A stretch of DNA of 32,382 nucleotides. It comes from Fulvivirga sp. M361. GTDB lineage: Bacteria; Bacteroidota; Bacteroidia; Cytophagales; Cyclobacteriaceae. The position numbers were made by a program, and so were the translations under genes. The notes below the pieces were generated by a model. The model saw only the letters and a program-made list of their open reading frames with translations. It was not told the DNA's origin and made no database searches. Within the stretch, counting starts at the first letter, position 1. Each line of letters begins with the position of its first letter. The DNA lies in NCBI RefSeq assembly GCF_007097395.1, contig NZ_VKDC01000052.1:1-32382 (forward strand), in the 5' to 3' direction. Of the stretch, positions 19,053-28,500 are shown piece after piece.

Positions 19053-19796
19053 TTAGCTAGCAGATGATGAAGCAGTAAGATCAAAACCGACATTCACTGT
19101 ATTGTAAATAAATTTGTCTTTTGCCTTTTCAGAAATGGAAGCTTCTTCTCCATATTTTAATCCCCATCGGGTCCTGTCGATATTGAATTTAGCTTTTGCA
19201 GAGATAGTTCCATCAGACATAGAAACACTGGCGGGAAAAGAAACACTTAATGTGGTGCCACGCATAGTAAGGTTCCCTGTAATTTTATGAGTGGGTGACT
19301 CCACCATGTGTTCTGACGCAGACGCAGGTTTGAATTCGTACTCGATTTCTTCCTTATCTTCTATTACATCTTCCCCAGAATATTCCTCTACGGATGTTAC
19401 TATGAATTCAGCCGTAGGAAATTCCTCCGCAGCGAAAAAATCCGGTGATTTAAGGTGTCCTATCAATTTGGCATTCATAACAGAATCTTCAGCCAGGTCT
19501 TCGCAATGAATATCATTAACACTTATGGTTATGACACCTCCAACTATGGCACCATCTTCTACCTTAATGCTACCGCCGGAAACCGGGATGAACCCGTTAT
19601 GTTTTCCAACAGGTTTACTTCCTATCCAGGAAACTTTACTGGATTCTGTGTCAATAGCATATTCAGCAGCGCTGGATGACACTTCTTCGACCTCTTTGGC
19701 CTCTGAAACTTCAGCGTCAGTACCTTCTGATTTAGGGCCGCAAGCTGCTAAAATGAGCAAAGAAGCAAATGGAATTAAGAATTTTAATTTTTTCAT
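19053..19796 (-). CDS. YceI-family lipoprotein
   Basis: 247-residue lipoprotein with signal peptide and lipobox ILAAC (Cys19), so it is membrane-anchored on the periplasmic side or in the outer membrane. An acidic linker (20-45) leads to a YceI-like lipocalin-type beta-barrel (about 45-243) that in this family binds polyisoprenoid or amide lipids. YceI hallmarks are SSKVSWIGSKPVGKHNGFIP (about 53-72), IKVEDGAIVGGVITISVNDI, LIGHLKSPDFFAAEEFPTAEFIVTS, GNLTMRGTTLSVSFPA and DRTRWGLKYGEE. Between the FIVTS strand and GNLTMRG lies a charged insertion of about 35 residues (SGEDVIEDKEEIEYEF...). Monocistronic, divergent from the gamma-carbonic anhydrase gene. The physiological ligand is unknown. Confidence 0.88.
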   Translation of the reverse strand: MKKLKFLIPFASLLILAACGPKSEGTDAEVSEAKEVEEVSSSAAEYAIDTESSKVSWIGSKPVGKHNGFIPVSGGSIKVEDGAIVGGVITISVNDIHCEDLAEDSVMNAKLIGHLKSPDFFAAEEFPTAEFIVTSVEEYSGEDVIEDKEEIEYEFKPASASEHMVESPTHKITGNLTMRGTTLSVSFPASVSMSDGTISAKAKFNIDRTRWGLKYGEEASISEKAKDKFIYNTVNVGFDLTASSSAS

Positions 19797-19904
19797 TGTT
19801 GATTAATTAAGTTGGCTTTATAAAGCTAAATTGGTTTTATATTACGACAACAACAAGATTGGAATAAGAAAGTTATGGAATTTAAATGTTTAAACATATA
19901 AAAT

Positions 19905-20426
19905 ATGGCGATAATCACAAGCGTGAGAGGATATACTCCTGTGTTCGGAGAGAATTGTTTTTTGGCTGAAACTGCCGTAGTGGTAGGGGAAGTTAGTATG
20001 GGAGATGAATGTACTGTCTGGTTTAATGGCATAGTCAGAGGTGATGTTCACTCTATAACTATAGGAAATAAAACTAATATTCAAGATGGAGCAATAATAC
20101 ACTGTACGTACCAAAAGGCTAAAACAGTGATAGGAAATAATGTGTCTATCGCACACAACGCTATTGTGCACGGGTGCACTATTGAGGATAATGTACTCAT
20201 AGGTATGGGGGCTATTGTTATGGACCATGCTTTGGTAAAAAAGGGATCTGTTATAGCGGCAGGTGCGATAATCTTGCCGGGTACCGTTGTAGAAGAGAAT
20301 TCAATTTATGCCGGAGTACCGGCAAAAAAGGTAAAAGACACCGGGCCTGAAATGCATGAGGTAATTGAAAGAACCGCGAATAATTATCCTATGTATGCAA
20401 GCTGGTACGAAAAAAATGGGGCCTAG
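19905..20426 (+). CDS. gamma-type carbonic anhydrase family protein
   Basis: 173-residue left-handed beta-helix (hexapeptide repeat) protein of the gamma-carbonic anhydrase-like family (relatives include YrdA, PaaY and CaiE). The three metal-binding histidines are present: H66 in DGAIIHCTY, and H84 and H89 in SIAHNAIVHGCTI. The repeat pattern VVGEVSMGDECTVWFNGIVRGD and GNKTNIQDG fits the trimeric Cam/PaaY type. The C-terminus ends in a helix (MHEVIERTANNYPMYASWY). Many family members have weak or no carbonic anhydrase activity, so the reaction is inferred. Monocistronic; 396 nt without genes follow. Confidence 0.9.
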   Translation: MAIITSVRGYTPVFGENCFLAETAVVVGEVSMGDECTVWFNGIVRGDVHSITIGNKTNIQDGAIIHCTYQKAKTVIGNNVSIAHNAIVHGCTIEDNVLIGMGAIVMDHALVKKGSVIAAGAIILPGTVVEENSIYAGVPAKKVKDTGPEMHEVIERTANNYPMYASWYEKNGA

Positions 20427-20822
20427 TCGAATATCTATCCATATCTTTAGAACGATAAATTGTACAGAACGGTTGTTCAGGCTTAGGTTATATGTAGTTG
20501 AATAACTATAGCATTTACAGGGAAGAAACCTGGGCCAAAGTATTGACCTTTAACGTAAAGTCCTACTTTAAATAGTTGGTTACGGTTCTTTAAAGTAATT
20601 CCTACCAAGAAGTCGTTTTTTTGATAATTATAACTTTATTTTTTTATATAAAGTTAAAGGCCAGTGGTATGTATGGAGTATGGTGATGTTTTGCAAAGGT
20701 TGGAAAAAATCACACTAGTAACACTTAAATCATTTTTATGTCAGTTATTCATTGGTTTTCAGCTTGTGAATAAAGTCAATTTATTATAAATTCAGTTATT
20801 ATTAACTCTTCTCTATAAAGCG
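20427..20822. other. 396-nt intergenic stretch
   Basis: AT-rich spacer with no credible ORF. The only structure I see is an 8-bp inverted repeat ACTTTAAA (20565-20572) / TTTAAAGT (20589-20596) with a 16-nt loop, too AT-rich to be a confident hairpin. No consensus promoter for the following gene was found. Confidence 0.6.
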
Positions 20823-21389
20823 ATGAAGACAACAAATGGAGGTTTTGACCCAAAGGTCATCCAAGAATATAAGGACAAAATAGAAGCAACTGGAAAGAGT
20901 TATTTGATAATCGATTCCGAAGATAATTCTGAAGAGTATGTAAACTTTTTCTTCATTGGAATATATGAGGGTAAGGAAGTGGTCTATGATACGGTTATTT
21001 ACACTCTTCGATTGCACCATACAAGTGAAATGTATGAGGTGGCAGAACATAGAGCGGCCAAGCATTTTCCTGAATTTAAGAAAATAAAATATGAGGAAGA
21101 TGAAAATGGTGATCTTGCAGCACTGGATAACCTGGAAGAAGAAATAGGCCTTTTTATGGCAGAAGTCATTATGGAGTTAGAGGCGGAAGATGAAATTAAA
21201 GTACATGAACACGTCGCTTTAGATGCTAATCTGGATTTTGGTATAGGATTGGATGTAGCACTAAATGTCGGGGAAATAGATTCTGGAGTTATTGAAAGTT
21301 TTGTAGAACGATACAATAATGATACTCTTGAGTTAGATACTACTGCTTATTCTTTTCAGATTGAAAGTGAAGAGCTAATGAAACGTTAG
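20823..21389 (+). CDS. acidic protein of unknown function
   Basis: 188-residue soluble, strongly acidic protein without signal peptide or TM helix. I do not recognise a domain. The first half looks alpha/beta (SYLIIDSEDNSEEYVNFFFIGIYEGKEVVYDTVIYTLRLHH). The second half is rich in Asp and Glu, with LEEEIGLFMAEVIMELEAEDEI and LDANLDFGIGLDVALNVGEID. It is followed after 12 nt by the rhomboid gene, so the two are probably one operon; a functional link is only suggested by position. Confidence 0.7.
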   Translation: MKTTNGGFDPKVIQEYKDKIEATGKSYLIIDSEDNSEEYVNFFFIGIYEGKEVVYDTVIYTLRLHHTSEMYEVAEHRAAKHFPEFKKIKYEEDENGDLAALDNLEEEIGLFMAEVIMELEAEDEIKVHEHVALDANLDFGIGLDVALNVGEIDSGVIESFVERYNNDTLELDTTAYSFQIESEELMKR

Positions 21390-21401
21390 GCATATGTTCG
21401 G

Positions 21402-22121
21402 ATGGGAGAGGGGAAAAAGCTAAAATCAGGGCTTTACATCACACTAACCTTTGTAGCGCTGATATGGTCAATTAAGATCATAGAATATGGATTTAGTATT
21501 GATCTTAGCGGTTACGGTATTTTACCGCGCACATTAAAGGGATCAATTGGCATTTTTACAGCTCCTTTAATACATGGTGACATATTCCATTTATTATCTA
21601 ATACGTTTCCTCTTTTGATTCTGGGTATTGCCGTCTTTTACTTTTATGATAAAATTGCTTCATGGGTAATAGTGATGATTTATACTATGACAGGCTTTTG
21701 GGTCTGGATAGCAGCGCGTGACGCTTACCATATTGGAGCCAGTGGTCTCGTATATGGTATGCTCACTTTTCTACTATTCAGTGGGTTTTTGAGAAGAGAC
21801 AGAGCTACTCTATCTATTTCCTTTATGATACTTGTTCTATACGGAGGGTCTTTTTTTGCTGGAATACTTCCCGGGGAAAAACACATTTCATGGGAATCGC
21901 ATCTCATGGGGGCTATTGCCGGTATATTTTGTGCTGTTTATTTTAAAAATTCGGGTAAACCGGATGATCCATCAGATGAAAGTGATGAACAAAATATTCA
22001 GCTTACTGAGTATCATTATACATATGTAGCCAGTAAGAAAGAAGGAGAACCTAAAAAGTATCATACCAAGTTGCCAATTGAATCAACAAGTGGAAACAAA
22101 GGCGACAATCTATTTGCCTGA
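21402..22121 (+). CDS. rhomboid-family intramembrane serine protease
   Basis: 239-residue inner-membrane protease that cuts within or next to TM helices of other proteins. Six hydrophobic segments are visible. Catalytic serine S114 lies in HIGASGLVYGM and catalytic histidine H167 in WESHLMGAIAG, forming the Ser-His dyad. The oxyanion-side motif HGDIFHLLSNTFPLL (H63, N67) is also present. After the core, a hydrophilic C-terminal tail of about 60 residues (charged, DDPSDESDEQN) faces one side of the membrane. It starts 12 nt after the acidic protein gene. The substrate is unknown. Confidence 0.9.
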   Translation: MGEGKKLKSGLYITLTFVALIWSIKIIEYGFSIDLSGYGILPRTLKGSIGIFTAPLIHGDIFHLLSNTFPLLILGIAVFYFYDKIASWVIVMIYTMTGFWVWIAARDAYHIGASGLVYGMLTFLLFSGFLRRDRATLSISFMILVLYGGSFFAGILPGEKHISWESHLMGAIAGIFCAVYFKNSGKPDDPSDESDEQNIQLTEYHYTYVASKKEGEPKKYHTKLPIESTSGNKGDNLFA

Positions 22122-22208
22122 GTTTTTATTGTTATTTTAAGCTTTTATATATATTCTGTACGAGCGGTATACGTTTATATAGTGATTTAGATCATGTTAA
22201 AATGCTGA

Positions 22209-22238
22209 TTTGCAGATCGTTCGTTCTTGTTATATTTA
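22209..22238 (+). promoter_or_regulatory. promoter of the transporter/HEAT/cNBD fusion gene
   Basis: TTTG at 22209-22212, an 18-nt spacer and TATATTTA at 22231-22238 nearly match TTTG-N19-TAnnTTTG. The leader would be about 40 nt before the ATG at 22284, supporting an independent unit after the rhomboid gene. Confidence 0.5.
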
Positions 22239-22283
22239 CCATTATTATCTACATTGAGCTATGTTTTTTTAAACTTATCATAA

Positions 22284-25200
22284 ATGCTTAAAGCATTATT
22301 CGCAGCCCTTAACGTACGTCCTAAGGAAGAGCATCAGGTTCTGCTACTTCTGGGAAAGGGTTTTTTCATGGGTATATTTCTGGCCACATACCAGATAAGT
22401 GCTGAAACTCTTTTTTTAAATCGGATGGAGCACTATCTGAAAGAAGCCATATTGTTTTCAGGTATTCTGGGAATATTGACAACAGCTCTTTTTTCATACT
22501 TACAAAATCGAATAACCTTTAGTAAACTTACATTAGGCAATCTTCTGCTTATCTGTGCTGCTACATTTGCAATGTATATTATTTTTGAAAAAGGCAGCCC
22601 GGGAGTGCAGGACTATATGATTTTCATAATGTTTGCACTGACAGGCCCTATAATGGCAGTTTGTTTGTTAGGCTTTTGGGGAATATTTGGAAGGCTATTT
22701 GACTTACGGCAATCTAAAAGAATAATAGGGGGAATTGATATAGGTCAGCTATCTGCCGCTATATTGGCCTCGCTCACCATTCCATTTCTTGGGAAGCTAA
22801 TACCTGATACGGCAGATTATTTTTTGATCTCCGGGGTTAGTCTGTTGATTTCTTCCATCTTTTTGCTGTTTATCAGTTCAAACTTTGACCTTTCGAAAGC
22901 AGAGATTTCCAATGTCCAGGGAAAGGTGGCCGATACCAGCGCCAGAGCACTTACCAAAGATAAGTATGTAAAATTGATGTCTATCTTCCTCATTTTCTCA
23001 ATGATAGCGTTCACGTTCGTGCAATTTTCATTTCAAAATGTAGTGGCCAGTCAATACCCTGATGAAGATGACTTAAGGAATTTTTTGTCTTTTTTTACGC
23101 TGGCAATCCTCATTCTGGGGTTATTGATGCAGACCTTCGTGAATGATAAGATTATAAGCGAATATGGCCTGAAGGTTACATTGACTATCCTGCCTGTTAT
23201 TTTAATGTTGTTTACTGTAGGTGCAATAGTAGCAGGTAATCTGTTTGGTTATACGACAAGCGATCAATCCTCTTTTATATGGTTTTTTCTACTGATTGCT
23301 GTTAGCCGATTGTTCAATTTTTCACTTAGAGATTCACTGGAGAACCCTACATTCAAATTGTATTTTATGCCTTTGGATAATAGGATCAGGTTTAATATTC
23401 AGACGAAAGTGGAAGGCGTTGTCAATGAAGTTGCCAGACTGATAGCGGGTGTGTTGATATTAGGTTTGTCATACCTCACATTTTTTGAACTGATACACTA
23501 TTCTTATTTTCTTGTGGTTGTGATTATTGGGTATTTCTTTGTCATTGGTCAATTGCATAACGGATATAGGACTAAGATCAAAATCAAGCTCGAACAGCAA
23601 CGTACAAACAGTGATGAAGAACAACAAAGCATAACACAAAAACTTACAGATGAACTGTCGGAGTCCTTGACTGATGCCAGATTAAGTAAAGTAGTTTTTT
23701 CATTTAAACTACTGGAAAAAATAGACCCGCAGTTACTGCCTAATTCTATTAACAGAATGATGGGGCATGATAGCCCTGAGATAAGAGATTTTGCGCAGAA
23801 CAAAATGAGTGAAATAAAGGGTATGGATGTCTCAGACCGTTACGTTATTTCATTGAATGATAAACCAAGTGCACAAAAGCAAGTACTCAGCGGTATGGAG
23901 ATCCTTGATTTGATCCAGTCAGGAGATATTGCGAACAGCAGGGTTTCGAAACTTGCCAAATCGGTAAATTGGGAAGACAGGCAATACGCGGCAGAGCTAT
24001 TAGCTAATACGGAGGAAAAAGAGAATATTTCTTTTTTAATTGAACTCCTGCATGATGTAAACCCAAAAGTCAGATTAGCAGCTATAAAAACATCTCAAAA
24101 GAGATATAACAATGAGATACTTCATGCACTTATTCGCAATTTGCCCAATCCAATTTACAGTGTCCCCGCCGCTAACGTCCTTACATTAGTTGGGGGAAAA
24201 GCACTTTCAGCACTCGAATCCGCCTTCTACCTATCAGGTCAAAATCCTGTGACCATGCAAAAGATTGTGCAGATCATGGGGAGAATAAGAGGTAATAAGG
24301 CCAAGGCACAGCTTTGGAATAAAATTGATTATCCTGATAAGGTTATGATGTCCCAGGTACTATTGGCTTTAGGGAATGCTGGCTTTAAGGCTGGAATTAA
24401 CCAGATACCCCGTATCAAATATGCTATTGAATCAGATATTGAAGATATAGCATGGAATATGGCTGCCATAAATGAAGTAAGTATAGAACATTTTGGGACA
24501 AATATAAGAGAAGCACTGAAAGAGGAGATCGACTATGACGTAGATCACATATATATGCTTCTTTCCATGTTATATGATTCGCAATCCATCCAGTTGGTAA
24601 AAGAAAATATAGAAAGTAGAACAAACGAGGGTATTACTTATGCACTCGAGTTACTGGATGTGTTTCTTTCAGAAGATTTGAAACAAAGGATAATACCAGT
24701 GTTGGATGATCTTTCTTATGCAGAAAAGGCTAAAAAACTGGAATTGCTCTACCCTCGTGAAAGCCTTAATGAGAAAATGGTGCTTAAATATTTGTTGAAC
24801 CGTGACTTTTCACAGACCAACAGATGGACTAAGACCTGCATCATTTATCAAATTGGACTATTGGAAATAAGAGAGTTCTATTTTGATCTCATTGCAAATA
24901 TTTTTAATCCGGATCCATTAATTCGTGAAATGGCTGCATGGTCGTTATATAAAATGGATACTGAAGCTTATGAAGAACATACGCTTCGGATAGAGCCCAT
25001 AGAGAAAAAGCGCTTAGACGAAATAATTATCCATAGTCATTCAAAAAAAACTTCAGGTCTCAGGTTTGACAAGGTAGTATTCCTGAAGGAGATTAAGATA
25101 TTCAAAAATGTATTTGGCCTCACCCTGGCGCATTTAGTAGATATTACAGAGGAGATCTTTCTAAAAGAAGGAGATATTCTGAATATCAGTGAATCACAGA

Positions 25201-25436
25201 ACAATAATTTTTATATTGTTTACAAAGGCTCCGTGAAGATTTTGGTGAATAGGAAAATGGAAAGCGGGATCTCCAGCGGTGAATTTATAGGGGAGATTAT
25301 CCAAACTGCAGAATCTAAAAATAGTTCAATTATGGCTGTAGAGGATACAGCGTTATTGAAAATAACGAAAGACAACTTCTATGAATTATTGTCGGATAAT
25401 GTGGATCTCGCTAGAAAAATGGTGGAATTTGTTTAA
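22284..25436 (+). CDS. nucleotide-transporter/MFS-like membrane domain fused to HEAT repeats and a cyclic-nucleotide-binding domain
   Basis: 1050-residue fusion protein. Residues about 1-430 form 11-12 TM helices; the segment ENPTFKLYFMPLDNRIRFNI with the following VEGVVNEVARLIAGVLIL resembles the ATP/ADP antiporter (Npt/Tlc) branch near the MFS fold. Residues about 550-850 are alpha-helical HEAT-like repeats (for example ISFLIELLHDVNPKVRLAAI). Residues about 935-1050 are a CRP-type cyclic-nucleotide-binding beta-roll (FYIVYKGSVKILVN). In its phosphate-binding cassette, GEFIGEI is kept but the usual Arg is replaced (ESKNSSIMA), so cAMP/cGMP binding is doubtful. The transported compound is unknown; a sensor or scaffold role is equally possible. 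Single gene, with its own promoter and a terminator-like hairpin behind it. Confidence 0.75.
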   Translation: MLKALFAALNVRPKEEHQVLLLLGKGFFMGIFLATYQISAETLFLNRMEHYLKEAILFSGILGILTTALFSYLQNRITFSKLTLGNLLLICAATFAMYIIFEKGSPGVQDYMIFIMFALTGPIMAVCLLGFWGIFGRLFDLRQSKRIIGGIDIGQLSAAILASLTIPFLGKLIPDTADYFLISGVSLLISSIFLLFISSNFDLSKAEISNVQGKVADTSARALTKDKYVKLMSIFLIFSMIAFTFVQFSFQNVVASQYPDEDDLRNFLSFFTLAILILGLLMQTFVNDKIISEYGLKVTLTILPVILMLFTVGAIVAGNLFGYTTSDQSSFIWFFLLIAVSRLFNFSLRDSLENPTFKLYFMPLDNRIRFNIQTKVEGVVNEVARLIAGVLILGLSYLTFFELIHYSYFLVVVIIGYFFVIGQLHNGYRTKIKIKLEQQRTNSDEEQQSITQKLTDELSESLTDARLSKVVFSFKLLEKIDPQLLPNSINRMMGHDSPEIRDFAQNKMSEIKGMDVSDRYVISLNDKPSAQKQVLSGMEILDLIQSGDIANSRVSKLAKSVNWEDRQYAAELLANTEEKENISFLIELLHDVNPKVRLAAIKTSQKRYNNEILHALIRNLPNPIYSVPAANVLTLVGGKALSALESAFYLSGQNPVTMQKIVQIMGRIRGNKAKAQLWNKIDYPDKVMMSQVLLALGNAGFKAGINQIPRIKYAIESDIEDIAWNMAAINEVSIEHFGTNIREALKEEIDYDVDHIYMLLSMLYDSQSIQLVKENIESRTNEGITYALELLDVFLSEDLKQRIIPVLDDLSYAEKAKKLELLYPRESLNEKMVLKYLLNRDFSQTNRWTKTCIIYQIGLLEIREFYFDLIANIFNPDPLIREMAAWSLYKMDTEAYEEHTLRIEPIEKKRLDEIIIHSHSKKTSGLRFDKVVFLKEIKIFKNVFGLTLAHLVDITEEIFLKEGDILNISESQNNNFYIVYKGSVKILVNRKMESGISSGEFIGEIIQTAESKNSSIMAVEDTALLKITKDNFYELLSDNVDLARKMVEFV

Positions 25437-25486
25437 TGTGGCAAGATATAATTATTATAAATGATCATTGTTGTATTTTTAATCGC

Positions 25487-25509
25487 AAAGTCTTTATTTT
25501 AAAGACTTT
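25487..25509 (+). terminator. hairpin downstream of the transporter fusion gene
   Basis: 9-bp arms AAAGTCTTT / AAAGACTTT with a 5-nt loop, beginning 51 nt after the stop codon and followed by a T6 run shortly downstream (25515-25520). Low GC content makes the stem weak, so termination would be partial and readthrough into the nSTAND gene is possible. Confidence 0.45.
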
Positions 25510-25565
25510 AAGGTGTTTTTTCCTCTGGCTATAATGTTTTTTTTACATGTTTTCAGCTTAGCGCA

Positions 25566-28500
25566 ATGCTAGAATACGATTTGAATTCAGATAAAGGCGC
25601 TCTGGAAGATAAAGATCCGGATGAATCTGTATTAGCTTCAATTCGACCCATATTTAATCCATTTCCTGGCCTTAGGCCGTTTTCCATTGAAGAATGCCAT
25701 TTGTTTTTTGGAAGAGAGCGACGTGTAGATGAAGTTCTTGTTAAACTGGCTGAAAATAGATTTGTAGCCATCATGGGCTACTCAGGTAGTGGTAAATCTT
25801 CATTAATGTACTGTGGGCTTATACCTGTTCTTCATGGTGGCTTTATGACTAATGCAGGCCCTAATTGGAACATTTTGGTTACACGACCGGGTGCTGCTCC
25901 TATAGAAAATCTGGCTGAATCTGTTCTTAAAATTGATCCGGAACATACACATAAATCTCCTGACGAACAGCGTATTAACAAAAATATTATGACTGCCATG
26001 CTAAGGAGCAATCCTTATGGTTTATTGGAGGCAGTCAATAGCAGAGCTGAAAAGCAAGGAGTACGGACCAATACATTACTCTTGATTGATCAGTTCGAGG
26101 AGATATTTGGCTTAGAAGAAAAAAAATCAGCATCAATAGTTGACGATGCCAGTGCCTTTGTCAATTTGATAGTAGAAGCTTGTAATCAGCCGGATAGCGA
26201 TATTTATATAGCCATTACCATGCGGTCGGATTATATTGGTGAGTGTGCCAGGTTTTCCGGACTTACTGACAAGGTTAACATGAGCAATTACCTGGTACCT
26301 CAAATGACCCGGCGACAAAAGAGAATGGTCATCGAAGGACCGGTATCAGTCGGTGGTGGTGTTATATCTCAGCGATTGGTAAAACAACTCCTGAATGAGA
26401 TTGATAACAATCAGGATCAATTACCTATACTGCAGCATGCACTCATGCGTACATGGGATTATTGGATTCAGTTTAGAGAGCGGGATGAACCGATTGACAT
26501 CAGGCACTATAATGCGGTGGGTAAAATATCGGAAGCATTATCTCTTCATGCAGATGAGGCATACAATGAGCTGACTTCTAATCAAAAAGAAATTGCTGAA
26601 ATACTTTTCAAGTCTCTTACCGAGAAAGGTTTAGACCCACTGGGAATTCGACGCGCGGTTTCTATAGGGTTAGTGGCTCAACTGGCGGAGGTAACTGAAG
26701 AGGAAGTGATAGAGGTAGTAGAAGCTTTCAGGCAGCCAGGAAGGTCATTTTTGATGCCACCATCCATGGTTGAGTTAGATAGTGAATCTCAGATTGAAAT
26801 AGCGCATGAAAGTTTTATGCGCATATGGACACGTCTGAAAATCTGGGTGGATGAAGAGCATGAATCTGCCCAAATGTATCGTAGACTGTCCGATGCAGCT
26901 GCCATGTATCAGGTAGGCCGAACAGGATTATGGCGTCCACCTGACCTACAGCTGGCGTTGAACTGGCAAAAGAAACAAAAACCAACCCGCGCCTGGGCCA
27001 AGCGATACGATGAAGCATATGAAAGAGCTATCGTATTTCTGGATACCAGTCGGATTACTTACGCTGCGGAGCAAAAGAACCAGGAAATGCTTCAACGGCG
27101 ATTATTACGCCGTACAAAAGTGGTAGCCCTAATTTTAGGTTTTGCGGCTGTTATTGCTGTTCTATTTCTTATAGGTGGGTACTCACAGTGGTTGGAAGCA
27201 AATAGGCAAAGAAGCATTGCAGAGGCGGAAAGCATAGAAGCACAGACACAACGAGATGAAGCTACTTACCAAAAAGAGATTGCTGAGCAGCAAAAAGAAA
27301 TAGCAGAAATAGCCCAGAGAAAAGCCGAGGAAAATGAGCAAATAGCTCGGGAGGCACTTGAACAAGCCGAAATACAGCGACAAATTGCCGTAAAAAATGT
27401 TCAGATCGCCAAGACACAAACATTAATAGCTGAAGAAAAAAGAACTGAAGCGCAAGAGCAAACAATTCTGGCAGAGACAGAATTCAGACGGGCTGAAACC
27501 AATTATAACAGAGCACAGAAGTTGTTATACCAGTCTGTGGCGCAGTCTATGTCAGTTAAATCGCTAGGAATTGAAGATCAGGATTTAAAGGGAGTATTGT
27601 CCAAACAGGCTTATGTATTTAATAAAGAATATGATGGCAGAGTATTTGATCCATATATTTATAATAGTCTTTACGATGCTATGGCCAGTATTGATGGAAA
27701 AACTTATAACACGATAGGTGGACTCCATCGTAATTCTATACGCTCTGTTGTATTTGGGAAGTCATCGACTACATTTTACACTACGGGTGCTGAGGGTAAA
27801 ATTGTAAAATCATCGCTCAATGGAGGAGAAAGCATATTCATATATGCTAATAAGCATCAAAACAGAGTATTGAAATTAAGTCATGACGAAAAATGGTTAG
27901 TGAATGCAAGTGACTCTTCCTACCTCCAGGTCTTTGATATTATAAACGGTACGGAACCTCAACAGATCAGTGGCCATTTATCTTACATTAATGACATAGA
28001 ATTCATTCCAAGGCAGAATAAAGTTATTTCCGTCGGAGGTGACCGGCAGGTGAGAATTACAGATTTGAATACTATGACCAGTGAGTTAATTAGAAACTCA
28101 ACGTTTGAATTTAAAGCATTATCGGTCAGTCCTAAAGCTGATTATATGTTGGGAGGTTCGTTGAGTGGGGCGGCAGTGTTGATTTCACTTTCTGATTACT
28201 CTGAGCAAGTATTGCTGGAATCTCCCGGCAATCCTATACATGCTGTTGCATTTAGTAAAAATGGTGATCTTATTGCCACAGGAGATGAACGTGGGATCAT
28301 TAAATTAATGGATATTAAAGAAAGAAAGGTGATTAGAGAATACAAAGCCCATAAAGGCAGAGTTAGTGATCTTGAATTTAGTCCAAATGGGGGGCTTATT
28401 GCTGCCGGAAGCTTTGATGGTACCATTCAAATGTGGGCAATGGATGAACTGGACGAACTTCCTATTGAAATGACTGATAATGACGCTTATATTTGGGATA

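Noticed and set aside
20565-20596. ACTTTAAA / TTTAAAGT inverted repeat as a terminator of the gamma-carbonic anhydrase gene
   Set aside because: Only 8 AT-rich pairs, a 16-nt loop, no T-run and 140 nt from the stop codon; expected by chance in AT-rich spacer.
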